The translations under genes and the position numbers were made by a program. From Rariglobus sp041662485 (GTDB lineage Bacteria > Verrucomicrobiota > Verrucomicrobiia > Opitutales > Opitutaceae), in assembly GCA_041662485.1 (NCBI GenBank), contig JBAZSJ010000023.1:10651-74650 (forward strand): 64,000 nucleotides of DNA, in the 5' to 3' direction. The notes beneath the pieces were generated by a model. The model made no database searches. It had not been told where the DNA came from and saw nothing but the letters and a program-made list of their open reading frames with translations. Shown here piece after piece: positions 27,145-39,336 of this stretch. The first letter of the stretch is position 1. The number at the start of each line of letters is the position of its first letter.

Positions 27145-28899
27145 TTACCGGTATTCTTCGCCGGTGGCGGCGTTGATGATCTTGTAGTTTTCGACGTGGT
27201 AGGCCGGGTCGGCGCGGAAGGCCAGCTTCACGCCGAACAGCTTTTCCATGCGGACAAGCAGGTTCGCATCTTCGCTGCGGAGACGCTCCAGAATGCTGGG
27301 GTGAACCAGCACGCGGAGGTTGTATTCCTTGCCGTCGTTGCGACCCGTGAGGCGGCGGACGATGGCGCTGAGGCGGCGCTGCAACTCGACCGACATGGTC
27401 GTGGCCGACTTCACGATGCCGCGTCCGCGGCAATACGGGCAGTCGGTGTAGAGGTTGGACGAGAGCGACTCCTGCTGGCGCTGGCGCGTCATCTGGAGGA
27501 TGCCGAGCTGGCTGATGGGCAGGATATGGTTCTTGGCCTTATCCTCGGACATCGCATCCACGAGCTTGTCGTAAACGCCGTTGCGATGGCGGCGTTCCTT
27601 CATGTCGATGAAGTCGATGATGATGAGGCCGCCGAGATTGCGCAGGCGGATCTGGCGGGCGGCCTCGACGGCGGCCTCCAAATTCACGGCGTAGATGACG
27701 TTCTTCTCCTCGCCGCCGCGGTTCTTGTGGGAGCCGGTGTTGACGTCGATGGCGATGAGGGCCTCGGTCTCGTCGATGATGATCTCGCCGCCGGAAGGCA
27801 GGGGGACCTTGCGCTGGCCGGTCTGCTCGATCTGGCGCTCGATGTTGAAGCGTTCGAAGATCGGAATGTTGTCCTTGTAGAGGGCGATCTTGGAGCGGGA
27901 GCGTTTGGAGATCTGGGCGACGAGGTCCTGGGTTCGCTTGTGGTCCTCTTCGTTGTCGATGAGGACGCGGTCAACCTCCTCGGTGAGGAAGTCGCGGACG
28001 GTGCGCTCGACGAGATTCGGCTCCTGATAGAGGCAGGCGGGGGCGCGCTCGGTCTGCATCTTGTGCTGAATCTCCTCCCACTTCTTGAGCATGATGTGGA
28101 GGTCGCGCACGAAGTAGCGGGTCTTTTTGCCTTCGCCGGCGGTGCGGACGATCACGCCCATGCCCTCGGGGATGGTGAGGTCCTGGAGGATCTGCTTGAG
28201 GCGCTGGCGCTCCTTCGGGTCCTCGATCTTGCGGGAGATGCCGCATTGGTCGGAGAACGGCATGAGCACGAGGTAACGGCCGGGGAGGGCGAGGTTGGTC
28301 GTGGTGCGCGGGCCCTTGGTGCCGATGGGGCCCTTGGTGACCTGGATGACGATTTCGCTGCCGGGCGGATACATCTGGGGGATGTCCTTGACGGTCGGCT
28401 CGGCGGGGCGGGGCGGGGCGTTCTTGCGCTTGTTGACGCGGACGACCTCGACGGAGGAGTCGGCGGCGGCGGGGAGCATGTCCCAGTAGTGGAGGAACGC
28501 GTTCTTGGAGTAGCCGATGTCCACGAAGGCGGCTTTGAGGCCGGGATCGAGGTTCTTGATGCGGCCCTTGAAGATGCCGCCGACCATGCGGTTGTCGGAA
28601 TCGCGCTCGATTTCGAACTTGTCGAGGACGCCGTCGATGAGGAGGGCGACGCGTTTTTCGAGCGGCTCGGAGTTGATGATGAGCTCGCGGAAGGTGGTCT
28701 TCTCCTTCTTGAAGACGGAGAGGATTTTTTCGAGCAGCGGACGGTCCTTGGAGCGCGCCTGGGCGCCGGTTTTCAGTTCGTTGCGGTCAACGGGTTCGGC
28801 TTCGACGGAGGGCGGGGGGTTGGTGAGTTCCTCGTCATAGTGACTGGCATCCGGTGGCTGGGAGCCGCCGGAGGAAGGGGCAGGGGATGAATCGCTCAT
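27145..28899 (-). CDS. rng: Ribonuclease G/E
   Basis: 584 residues. A charged, low-complexity N-terminal extension of about 65 residues precedes the conserved core. The S1-like region has GGIFKGRIKNLDPGLKAAFV, DIGYSKNAFLH and VIQVTKGPIGTKGPR. The DNase-I-like catalytic part has Asp near 385 (IAIDVNTGS) and acidic residues near 429-432 (IIIDFIDMKERR). The Zn-link CPYCRGRG follows. The small domain ends with LVRMEKLFGVKLAFRADPAY. It processes rRNA and mRNA endonucleolytically in the cytoplasm. It lacks the long E. coli RNase E scaffold tail, so RNase G/E-like is the safest name. The gene lies between rodA and its terminator. Confidence 0.95.
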   Translation of the reverse strand: MSDSSPAPSSGGSQPPDASHYDEELTNPPPSVEAEPVDRNELKTGAQARSKDRPLLEKILSVFKKEKTTFRELIINSEPLEKRVALLIDGVLDKFEIERDSDNRMVGGIFKGRIKNLDPGLKAAFVDIGYSKNAFLHYWDMLPAAADSSVEVVRVNKRKNAPPRPAEPTVKDIPQMYPPGSEIVIQVTKGPIGTKGPRTTTNLALPGRYLVLMPFSDQCGISRKIEDPKERQRLKQILQDLTIPEGMGVIVRTAGEGKKTRYFVRDLHIMLKKWEEIQHKMQTERAPACLYQEPNLVERTVRDFLTEEVDRVLIDNEEDHKRTQDLVAQISKRSRSKIALYKDNIPIFERFNIERQIEQTGQRKVPLPSGGEIIIDETEALIAIDVNTGSHKNRGGEEKNVIYAVNLEAAVEAARQIRLRNLGGLIIIDFIDMKERRHRNGVYDKLVDAMSEDKAKNHILPISQLGILQMTRQRQQESLSSNLYTDCPYCRGRGIVKSATTMSVELQRRLSAIVRRLTGRNDGKEYNLRVLVHPSILERLRSEDANLLVRMEKLFGVKLAFRADPAYHVENYKIINAATGEEYR

Positions 28900-28998
28900 G
28901 GTGGGTGTTGTCGTTTGGTTGGACGGGGCACCCCTGGTCTTTGGTCGCGGCGCAGGAAATTCCGGCAGAGCGGTCGATATCGAATCCAGGCTTCATTT

Positions 28999-30234
28999 TC
29001 ACGTGAAGTCCTTTCGGAAGCGATAGACGCTTTGAACCAGTCCTTGCAGCAAGCAGCAACTAAGCACAAAGGAGCCACCGTAGCTGATAAAGGGAAGCGG
29101 TATGCCCGTGATGGGCACGAGTCCGATGGTCATCGCGATGTTCACGAAGACATGCACTGCGAACAACACCGTGACGCCGATGGCGATCAAGGTGCCGAAG
29201 CGGTCGCGGGCGAGCCCGGCGACGCGTATGCCGTTGAACATCAATATGCCAAACAAACCCAGAACCGTAAGACTTCCCAAAAAACCTTTCTCCTCGGCGA
29301 TGACCGAGAAGACAAAATCGTTGTGCGCGACGGCGCGGGGCAGGTAGCCGAGCTGGGCCTGCGTTCCCTGCGTCCAGCCCTTGCCGGCGAGGCCGCCGGA
29401 GCCGACCGAGATGGTGGACTGGATTTGATTCCAGCCGATGTCGGCGGGGTCGTATTTCTGCGGATCAACGAAAGAGATGATGCGGTTGCGCTGGTAGTCG
29501 TGCAGGGGCAGGATGCCGTGCGGCTCGAACTTACCCTTATCGTTCATGTAGGAATACTTGTGGGCATCCATGAACTGCGTGTATTTATACGAATCCAGCG
29601 CCACCAGGCCCACGAGGATGAGGAACGCGCCCAACGCCACCGCAAAAAAGCGGGTGGAGAGGTTGGAGACGTAGAGCATGGAGAACACCACGGGAGGTAG
29701 CACAATCGCCGACTTTAGATCGGGTTGCAGCAGGATAAGGAAGATGGGCACACCCGCAGCAAGCGCCAATTTCCAGAGCGTGCCGAGGGAGTTGGCGATG
29801 GTGCCGACCTTGGAGCGAACGAGGATACCGGCGACGACGAGGAGGACGGCGGCCTTGGTGGGTTCGGACGGTTGCAGGGTGAAAAGCCCCAGATCGAGCC
29901 AGCGCTGCGCCCCGAAACGCTGGGTGCCGACGCCGGGGGTGATGACGAGGATCAGGGCGACGATGCAGCCGAAATAGAACCAGTGGGAGAAACTCAGCCA
30001 AAAACGGTAGTCTATGAGGGAGACTGCGATATAGAGGCCGGCGCCGGACGTGAGCCAGAGGAGTTGCTTGAGCCAGTCGTTTTGGTGGGTGGCGAGTTGC
30101 GCACTATAGATGAAGGCCACGCCGATGGCGCTCAGGATCAGGAGGACGACCGGCGTGATCCAGTCGAAGCGCTCGCGCGTCGTCGTTTTGAAGACGCTGA
30201 GAAGGTCGAGGGGAGTGCGGAGGGTGCCGGCCAC
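28999..30234 (-). CDS. rodA: Rod-shape peptidoglycan polymerase RodA (FtsW/RodA/SpoVE family)
   Basis: 411 residues from a GTG start. About ten membrane segments are visible. Family signatures include GAQRWLDLGLFTLQPSEPTK, LILLQPDLKSAIVLPPVVF, GWNQIQSTISVGSGGLAGKG, LPRAVAHNDFVFSVIAEEKG and GIPLPFISYGGSFVLSCCLL. RodA is a membrane glycosyltransferase that builds peptidoglycan during cell elongation with a class B PBP. Its neighbour rng lies 99 bp downstream, an arrangement seen where mreBCD-pbp-rodA clusters end beside rng, although the mre genes are not in this window. Confidence 0.95.
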   Translation of the reverse strand: MAGTLRTPLDLLSVFKTTTRERFDWITPVVLLILSAIGVAFIYSAQLATHQNDWLKQLLWLTSGAGLYIAVSLIDYRFWLSFSHWFYFGCIVALILVITPGVGTQRFGAQRWLDLGLFTLQPSEPTKAAVLLVVAGILVRSKVGTIANSLGTLWKLALAAGVPIFLILLQPDLKSAIVLPPVVFSMLYVSNLSTRFFAVALGAFLILVGLVALDSYKYTQFMDAHKYSYMNDKGKFEPHGILPLHDYQRNRIISFVDPQKYDPADIGWNQIQSTISVGSGGLAGKGWTQGTQAQLGYLPRAVAHNDFVFSVIAEEKGFLGSLTVLGLFGILMFNGIRVAGLARDRFGTLIAIGVTVLFAVHVFVNIAMTIGLVPITGIPLPFISYGGSFVLSCCLLQGLVQSVYRFRKDFT

Positions 30235-30471
30235 GGATTGAACAAAGGCGTTGCGGGCGGCGGCGCAACCTTGGCGTGGAGAGAAGGCCGATTTTAACCA
30301 TGATGGAGCGTGGAAGCGCGGAAATGGTCACGCTGCCAAGCGTGGCCCGGAACGAAGTGAAGGGTGACTGAATCGGGTGCCCTTTGGGCAGATGAAGGAA
30401 CAAACACACGAAATACACGAAAGTCGGAGGGAGTTGTTCCAGGCAACCCTGCAGTGGCGGCTGATATAGTC

Positions 30472-31104
30472 TTACGGGAAGAAGATCTCCTCAAGCGAGG
30501 CGCAGAGGGCGTGGTAGACGGGGAGATGGAGTTCCTGGATGTCCACGACGGTGGTCGCGGGAACGCGCACGGCGACGTCGGCGAGCGGGGCGAGTTTTCC
30601 GCCGGAGGAGCCGGTGAGGAGGACGGTGCGCAGGCCGAGCGCGCGGGCGGTGTGGAAGGCGTTGATCACGTTGCGGGCGTTGCCGGAAGTGCTGATGCCG
30701 AGCACGACGTCGCCGGGGCGGCCGAGCGCGAGGACTTGCTGCGCGAAGACGATGTCGGCGCGGATGTCGTTCGCGATGGCGAGCGCGAGCGCGGGGTGTC
30801 CGGTGAGGGAGATGGAGGGTAGTCCGCCCTGGAGCGAATCGGCGAGCATCGCGCCGTCGTTACCGGCCTGCGCGAGGAGGGAGGCGCGCAGTGCTGTGGC
30901 AATCGGACGCGGACGCAGGAACGCCTTCATGAGCTCGCCGACGATGTGGTCGCAGTCGGAGGCGCTGCCGCCGTTGCCGCAGAGGAGCAGCTTGCCGCCG
31001 CCGCGAAAACTGTCGGCGATCACGTCGAGGGCGCGGGCGACGTCGGGCAGGACGGGGGCGAGCTTGGGATGTTTTTGGCCGAGTTGGGAAATGACGGGGT
31101 GCAT
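30472..31104 (-). CDS. SIS-domain sugar isomerase, phosphoheptose isomerase-like (GmhA family)
   Basis: 210 residues. One SIS domain with LLLCGNGGSASDCDHIVGEL, LGISTSGNARNVINAFHTAR and TVLLTGSSGGKLAPLADVAV, then the C-terminal helix VVDIQELHLPVYHALCASLE. These match sedoheptulose-7-phosphate isomerase GmhA. It is 12 bp after the GH2 gene and is the third gene of a ROK-GH2-SIS operon, which argues for a catabolic sugar-phosphate role rather than LPS heptose synthesis, though GmhA proper is possible. The 236-bp gap before rodA's start (30235-30471) contains only a small hairpin and repeat-like sequence. Confidence 0.85.
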   Translation of the reverse strand: MHPVISQLGQKHPKLAPVLPDVARALDVIADSFRGGGKLLLCGNGGSASDCDHIVGELMKAFLRPRPIATALRASLLAQAGNDGAMLADSLQGGLPSISLTGHPALALAIANDIRADIVFAQQVLALGRPGDVVLGISTSGNARNVINAFHTARALGLRTVLLTGSSGGKLAPLADVAVRVPATTVVDIQELHLPVYHALCASLEEIFFP

Positions 31105-31116
31105 GGTGTGTTGGGA

Positions 31117-33429
31117 TCAGGGTGCGCCTTCGCCGAGCCAGCCGAGCGTGCGCAGCCAGTCGCGGTAACGGTCGAGGGAGTGAGGGGTGTGGCCGGCGAG
31201 GTAATGGTTTTCGCCGGAGCCGAGGGGGCTGGTCCACGTGAGGTGGTAACAGGTTTTTTGGGCGGCGGTGAAAGGGACGCGTCCGAGCGGGGTGACGGCG
31301 TCGCGGAGGGCGCGGGATTCGCCGGAGAGCACGACGGCACCGGTGGAGACGTCGGTCACCTGCCAGGTGAGCGGGAGGTCGTCGCGGGTGTCGTTGCAGG
31401 CGACCAGTTCGATGGCCCAGTCGCGCGGCTCGCGGAACACGAGGCAGAGCGGGGCCTGCGAACGGCGTACGACGGCGAAGGCGCGCTTGGCGACGCCGTA
31501 GTAGTCGACGATGGCGTCGGAGAACTGGGGCCAGCCGTCGCGGAGATTCCACCACACGATGCCGGTGCGGCGCCATTTGCCGGAGCGGAAGTGCTCGATA
31601 AAAAACTTGAGGGCCTCGGCCTGCACGGCCTGCGAGGCGAAGGCGAAGTCGGCGAGGGTGTCGGGCACGGCGCCGAAAAGTTCACGCACCTGTTTGCGCA
31701 TGAGCTCGACGCGGTAGTCGTGGAGATTCACGCCGGGCACGGGCGACGTGGAGTGGAGGAGCCACTCGTCATTTTCGGGCGGCCAGAGTTTTTCGGGCGA
31801 GATGAAACGGGCGACGGATTCGGGCGCGGGGCAGCCGTGGTAGCCCAGCTCCGAGGCGAAGTGCGCGGGCGAGAGGCGGTAGTAGTCGCTCTTGAAGTTG
31901 TCGCGCGGTCCCCAGAGGTGGCGTTCGGGCAACGCGTCGAGTCCGTCGGGGTGTCCGTGGGCGGCACTGTCGATGAACGGGGACGACGGCAGGTAGTCGC
32001 GGCCGGGATCGTGGGCGCGCACGACGGCGGGAAGAACGACGCGGTTGAGGACGTTGTCGTTGGGGTTGCCGCCGTCGAAACCCGGCCAGCTGTGGGCCTC
32101 GTCGACCTCGTTGTCACCGGCCCAGAGCGCGAGACAGGCGTGCGGGCGGAGGCGTTTGACGACCTTGACGGCCTCGGAGGCGAGGCGGCGTTGGAAGTCG
32201 TCGTCCTGCGGATAGAGGGCGCAGCCGAGCGCGAAGTCCTGCCACACGAGGATGCCGGCCTCGTCGCAGAGATCGAAGAAGAGGTCGTCCTCGTAGACAT
32301 TGCCGCCCCAGCAGCGGAACAGGTTGCAACCGAGCGCGGCGGCCTGCGCGACGATTTCAGGGATGCGCGCGCGGTCGCGCGAGTGGTAGGCGTCGGCGGG
32401 CACGTGGTTCGTGCCGAGAATGAACACGGGTTCGCCGTTGACGTGGAAGCCGAACGCGCCGGAGCCCTGGGCATCGGTGGTGGCGGTGCGTTCCAAGCGC
32501 ACGGTGCGCACGCCGTGGCGGAAGGTGGCGCGGTCGAGTTCGACGCCGTTTTTGAAGAGACGGACGGTGACGTCGTAGAGGTTTTGATCGCCGCGACCGC
32601 GCGGCCACCAGCGGAGGGGCTTCGGGAGTTTTACGGCGACGCGGCCGGCTTCGAAGAGAAGTTTTTGGCGCTGGTGAAAACGTGAGTCTCTGCAGACGCC
32701 GGTGATCTCGACCTCGTAGTCGGCGGCGGTGATCGGACCGAGGCGGGCGCGGACGTGGAGCGACAGGTCGGCCTGATGTTCGTCGGCGCGGACCGTGCGC
32801 AGCCAGACCTCATCGAGATGTTCGACGGGGCGGACGATCAGGGTGACAGGACGCCAGAGTCCGGCGGAGAGGGCGCGCGGCATGATGTCCCAGCCGAAGC
32901 TGTGCGGGGCCTTGCGCACATGGAGTCCGTCCCAGGCGTTGCGCTGGGCAGTGACGCCGGCGGGGTAATCGAAACGCACGGCCTCGGGGCCGACCGGACG
33001 CAGGTGGACGACGAGGTCGTTTATGCCGAAGCGAAGGTGATTGGTGACGTTGAACTCGTGTTCGACGAGGGCGTTATCACTGGTGCCGACGGGTGCGCCG
33101 TTGAGGAAGTAGGTGGCGAAGCAATCGACGCCCTCGAAGCGCAGGAAGGCGGGGCCGGAGGGAAGAGCGGCGAGTTCGAAGCGGCGCGCGTAGGAGACGT
33201 GTTTGGTTTCGTAGGCGCGCAGCGCGGCGACGTTCATCCCGAAGAACGGCTCGGGAATCACTCCGGCGGCGTGGAGATCGAGTTCGAAATTGCCGGGGAC
33301 GGTGGCCGGGTGGCGTTCGGCGGAGCCTGCTTCGAGGGCGGCCAGCGTGGTGGCGGCGGGCGGTTGGTCGCTCAGGAAAAGCGTCCAAGGTCCGTCGAGT
33401 GATTGGCGCGGCTGGAGCGGAAAATTCAT
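31117..33429 (-). CDS. GH2 beta-mannosidase
   Basis: 770 residues with no signal peptide. The N-terminal jelly-roll has LDGPWTLFLSD, TVPGNFELDL and FLRFEGVDCFATYFLNGAPV. Middle beta domains follow, then the barrel with FFDLCDEAGILVWQDFALGC and ACLALWAGDNEVDEAHSW, which carries the acid/base Glu in the position of the beta-mannosidase W-x-G-x-NE motif. The overall plan and length fit GH2 beta-mannosidases. It removes terminal beta-mannose in the cytoplasm. Its ATG overlaps the ROK stop (ATGA), and the SIS isomerase follows after 12 bp. It is likely induced with ROK by the divergent XylR-type regulator. Confidence 0.9.
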   Translation of the reverse strand: MNFPLQPRQSLDGPWTLFLSDQPPAATTLAALEAGSAERHPATVPGNFELDLHAAGVIPEPFFGMNVAALRAYETKHVSYARRFELAALPSGPAFLRFEGVDCFATYFLNGAPVGTSDNALVEHEFNVTNHLRFGINDLVVHLRPVGPEAVRFDYPAGVTAQRNAWDGLHVRKAPHSFGWDIMPRALSAGLWRPVTLIVRPVEHLDEVWLRTVRADEHQADLSLHVRARLGPITAADYEVEITGVCRDSRFHQRQKLLFEAGRVAVKLPKPLRWWPRGRGDQNLYDVTVRLFKNGVELDRATFRHGVRTVRLERTATTDAQGSGAFGFHVNGEPVFILGTNHVPADAYHSRDRARIPEIVAQAAALGCNLFRCWGGNVYEDDLFFDLCDEAGILVWQDFALGCALYPQDDDFQRRLASEAVKVVKRLRPHACLALWAGDNEVDEAHSWPGFDGGNPNDNVLNRVVLPAVVRAHDPGRDYLPSSPFIDSAAHGHPDGLDALPERHLWGPRDNFKSDYYRLSPAHFASELGYHGCPAPESVARFISPEKLWPPENDEWLLHSTSPVPGVNLHDYRVELMRKQVRELFGAVPDTLADFAFASQAVQAEALKFFIEHFRSGKWRRTGIVWWNLRDGWPQFSDAIVDYYGVAKRAFAVVRRSQAPLCLVFREPRDWAIELVACNDTRDDLPLTWQVTDVSTGAVVLSGESRALRDAVTPLGRVPFTAAQKTCYHLTWTSPLGSGENHYLAGHTPHSLDRYRDWLRTLGWLGEGAP

Positions 33430-34448
33430 GGGGTGGGTGAGCAGAGGGTTCCGTCGAGGCCGGCGCGGGCGACGGCGAGCGAGGCGAGATCGCCGATGGA
33501 TTCTCCGAGGGCGGCGGGAACCACGCGGCAGCGACGCACGGCGGCGGGCAGGGCCTCGCGTTCGAGTTCGCGCAGTGCGCGTGGCGCCAGCAGATCCTCG
33601 CAGCGGGAGTAAACACCGCCGATGCAGATGACTTCGGGGTTGAGCAGATCGACGAGCAGGGCGAGGCCGCGTCCGAGGTAGAACGCGCTGGTGGCAAACA
33701 CATCCGCCGCCAGCGGATCTCCCGCGCGGGCGGCGTCGGCGACGGTGCGCAGTTCCAGTTTTTCAAGAGCAGTTTCGTCGGCGCAGAACGATACGGTTTC
33801 GCCGCGCGACCATGCTTGGCGGATGCGTTCGCGGGCGAGGCGGGTGATGCCGCCGCCGGAGCAAAACCCCTCGAAAGAACCGGCCTTGCCGAAGCCGACC
33901 GGGCCGTCTTCGGCGAGGCGAAGGTGGCCGGCTTCGCCCGCGAGATCGTCGGCGCCGGCGTGGAGGCGGCCGTTGATGATGAGGCCCGCGCCGAGGCCGG
34001 TGCCGAACGTCAAAAAAATCGCGTCGCGGGTGCCGCAGGCAGCGCCCCAGGTCCACTCGGCGAGGGCGCCCGCGTTGGCGTCGTTCATCAGGAAGGCGCG
34101 TCCGCCGAAGCGGTCGGTGAGCAGGCGGGTGATCGGCACGCGGTCCCAGCCGGGGAGGTTGGGCGGAGACAGGACGAGACCTTCGCGTGAACTCAGCGGG
34201 CCGCCGCAGGAAACGCCGAAGACGGGAGGGGCGTCGCCTGCCTCGGGTCGGGCGAGCAGGGTCGCAATCGTGCGCATGAGGCGGTCGAGCGCGTGGGCGG
34301 GGCCGAGGGCGGTTTCGGTGGGGAAGCTTTCCTTGACGAGCACGCGTCCGTCGGCGGTGCCGAGCACGACGGCGCACTTGGTCCCGCCGATGTCCACGCC
34401 GACCAGAACGGGTGCGGGGGTCGGGGTGAGCGGGGGTGACGACGACAT
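33426..34448 (-). CDS. ROK-family sugar kinase
   Basis: 340 residues. The N-terminal phosphate-1 motif VGVDIGGTKCAVVLGTADGR is complete. FLMNDANAGALAEWTWGAAC and IFLTFGTGLGAGLIINGRL give the substrate and ATP sites. The ROK signature continues with LAGEAGHLRLAEDGPVGFGK. The usual CxCG zinc motif is replaced by SFEGFCSGGGI, so metal binding may differ. There is no HTH, so it is a kinase (glucokinase, fructokinase or mannokinase-like) and not a repressor. As first gene of the operon it would phosphorylate the hexose released by the coupled GH2 enzyme. Confidence 0.92.
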   Translation of the reverse strand: MSSSPPLTPTPAPVLVGVDIGGTKCAVVLGTADGRVLVKESFPTETALGPAHALDRLMRTIATLLARPEAGDAPPVFGVSCGGPLSSREGLVLSPPNLPGWDRVPITRLLTDRFGGRAFLMNDANAGALAEWTWGAACGTRDAIFLTFGTGLGAGLIINGRLHAGADDLAGEAGHLRLAEDGPVGFGKAGSFEGFCSGGGITRLARERIRQAWSRGETVSFCADETALEKLELRTVADAARAGDPLAADVFATSAFYLGRGLALLVDLLNPEVICIGGVYSRCEDLLAPRALRELEREALPAAVRRCRVVPAALGESIGDLASLAVARAGLDGTLCSPTP

Positions 34449-34485
34449 GGTGCCAGTCTATCCGAAGCGGGTTAAATCAAGCGTT

Positions 34486-34517
34486 GCCAAAAAAGGTATT
34501 CTTTTTGTCTTTTTGGC
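34486..34517. promoter_or_regulatory. Inverted repeat in the ROK / XylR-type divergent promoter
   Basis: GCCAAAAA (34486-34493) and TTTTTGGC (34510-34517) form a perfect 8-bp inverted repeat with a 16-bp spacer inside the 70-bp gap between divergent genes. The right arm lies 1 bp before the regulator ATG. Likely binding site of the XylR-type regulator. Confidence 0.55.
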
Positions 34518-34518
34518 T

Positions 34519-35691
34519 ATGACCACCAAGCGCCGGCCGCGTCCTCCCTACCGCGTGCAGATCGTGGCGGACTCGCGCTGGGAGTATTTTCGCGAGGCGG
34601 TGCTGGGGGCGCGGCACTACGGGTTCGAGACGGGGAGACTGGAGTTTGCGGAGCGCTGGCTGGACTATGAGTTCAGCGGCGACCTTGCGGCCTTGGTGAA
34701 GCGCGACGGCGTGCAGGGCATCGTGGCGACACTGCACACGCCCGCGTTGGAGCGGCGGTTTGCGAAGTTGTCGGTGCCGGTGGTGAACATTTCCAACGGT
34801 CCGGTTTCGTCGCTTGTGCCGCTGATCACGCAGGACGACGTGGCGGTGGGGCGGCTCGCGGCGGCGCATCTGCGGGCGTGCGGGTGTAGGGCGTTCGGTT
34901 TCTGGGGCATGGCGGGCGCGGCGTTTTCGGATCAGCGGTTAAAGGGATTCAGCGCGGCGCTGGCGGAGCAGGGGCTGGTGCCGGCGGTCGGATTGGCGAG
35001 GGGCAACGCTGCGGGTTGGACGCGGCGGTTGCAGGCGTGGCTGGCGGCGTTGCCGAGGCCGACGGGGGTTTATGCGGCGGACGATATGTATGCGCTGGCT
35101 GTCATCCGCGCGGCGCGGGCGCTGGGGCTGCGCGTGCCGGAAGACGTGGCGGTGCTCGGGACGGGCAACGAGGATTTCTGGGTGGATTTCGAGCGGGTGC
35201 CGCTCTCGAGCATCAAGCTGCCGGCGCGTGCGATCGGGCACGAGGCGGCGGCGTTGCTCGACCGGCTCATCACACGCGGCGTGCGCACGGAGAAGGAGGC
35301 GGCGCGGAGGCTGCCGGTCACGGAGATCGCGCGGAGGCGGTCGACGGACGTGATTTTTTGCGAGGACGAGGCGGTCGGGCGGGCGTTGCATTATATCCGC
35401 GACCGGGCGCACGAGAATCCCTACGTCGAGGACATCGCGCGGGTGGCCGGCGTGTCGCGCGCGAGCCTCAAGATGCGTTTCCGCAAGGCCGTGGGACGTT
35501 CCGTGATGGCGGAGATCCTGCGGACGCGCATCGGGCGCGCGCAGGCGCTGCTGGCGGAAACCGACCTGCCGATGAGCCAGGTGGCGGAGCGGTGCGGGTT
35601 TCCCAATTCGCAGCGGTTCAGCGTGCGCTTTAAGAAAATTACCCGGCTCACGCCGAGCGCCTACCGGGCGAGTCTGCGGCCGAAGGCGTAG
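34519..35691 (+). CDS. XylR-type AraC-family regulator with LacI-like sensor domain
   Basis: 390 residues. Residues 1-275 are a periplasmic-binding-like sensor without a LacI HTH (VQIVADSRWEYFREAVLGAR, GFWGMAGAAFSDQRLKGFSA, VYAADDMYALAVIRAARALG, VPEDVAVLGTGNEDFW). Residues about 285-390 are an AraC double HTH (NPYVEDIARVAGVSRASLKM, MSQVAERCGFPNSQRFSVRF). This sensor-plus-AraC order is that of the xylose regulator XylR. It is divergent from ROK-GH2-SIS, so it probably activates that operon when its sugar is bound. The ATG is chosen because the operator-like arm ends just before it. Confidence 0.92.
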   Translation: MTTKRRPRPPYRVQIVADSRWEYFREAVLGARHYGFETGRLEFAERWLDYEFSGDLAALVKRDGVQGIVATLHTPALERRFAKLSVPVVNISNGPVSSLVPLITQDDVAVGRLAAAHLRACGCRAFGFWGMAGAAFSDQRLKGFSAALAEQGLVPAVGLARGNAAGWTRRLQAWLAALPRPTGVYAADDMYALAVIRAARALGLRVPEDVAVLGTGNEDFWVDFERVPLSSIKLPARAIGHEAAALLDRLITRGVRTEKEAARRLPVTEIARRRSTDVIFCEDEAVGRALHYIRDRAHENPYVEDIARVAGVSRASLKMRFRKAVGRSVMAEILRTRIGRAQALLAETDLPMSQVAERCGFPNSQRFSVRFKKITRLTPSAYRASLRPKA

Positions 35692-35699
35692 GAGCGGAT

Positions 35700-35775
35700 C
35701 GCAGGCGTTCCGATCATCGCGAGCAAGCTCGCTCCTACACTCAGGCCATCGCCTGCAAGCAGGCTCCTACATTTC
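35700..35775. repeat. GCAAGC/GCTCCTACA-type intergenic repeats
   Basis: Two consecutive units, GAGCAAGCTCGCTCCTACA near 35715-35740 and TGCAAGCAGGCTCCTACA near 35753-35771, lie between the convergent regulator and LacZ-type genes. Each holds a short palindrome and may serve as a bidirectional transcript end. Confidence 0.5.
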
Positions 35776-35783
35776 GATCAAGG

Positions 35784-39122
<3,339 letters not shown>

Positions 39123-39336
39123 GGCGGGAAGGGTGATTAAAAGGTGAGTCAGGCAGGCGGCGGGTCGGAGTGGCGACGGCAAAAAATTGTATAATCAACC
39201 GACTCGATGGAAAATATGCCGGAATAGATTCCATTTATACAAGAATGGACGGGGTGTTTGGGGGAGGGACCCGCAACTGTTTGCATACGTTCATGGCTTG
39301 TCGCGGACGGTCACAGGGCGCATCCCATCAGGCTTC
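39123..39336. promoter_or_regulatory. Divergent promoter region between LacZ-type and pectate-lyase-fold genes
   Basis: A 214-bp AT-richer gap. TTGTATAA (39187-39194) and TTATACAA (39235-39242) are an 8-bp inverted repeat 40 bp apart, which could be paired half-sites or opposing promoter elements. No gene is seen in it. Confidence 0.4.

Noticed and set aside
39187..39336. A longer start for the beta-helix gene (adds 50 residues from 39187)
   Set aside because: The added residues (YNQPTRWKICRNRF and so on) look random and lie over an AT-rich promoter-like region; the ATG at 39337 is directly followed by the conserved fold start.
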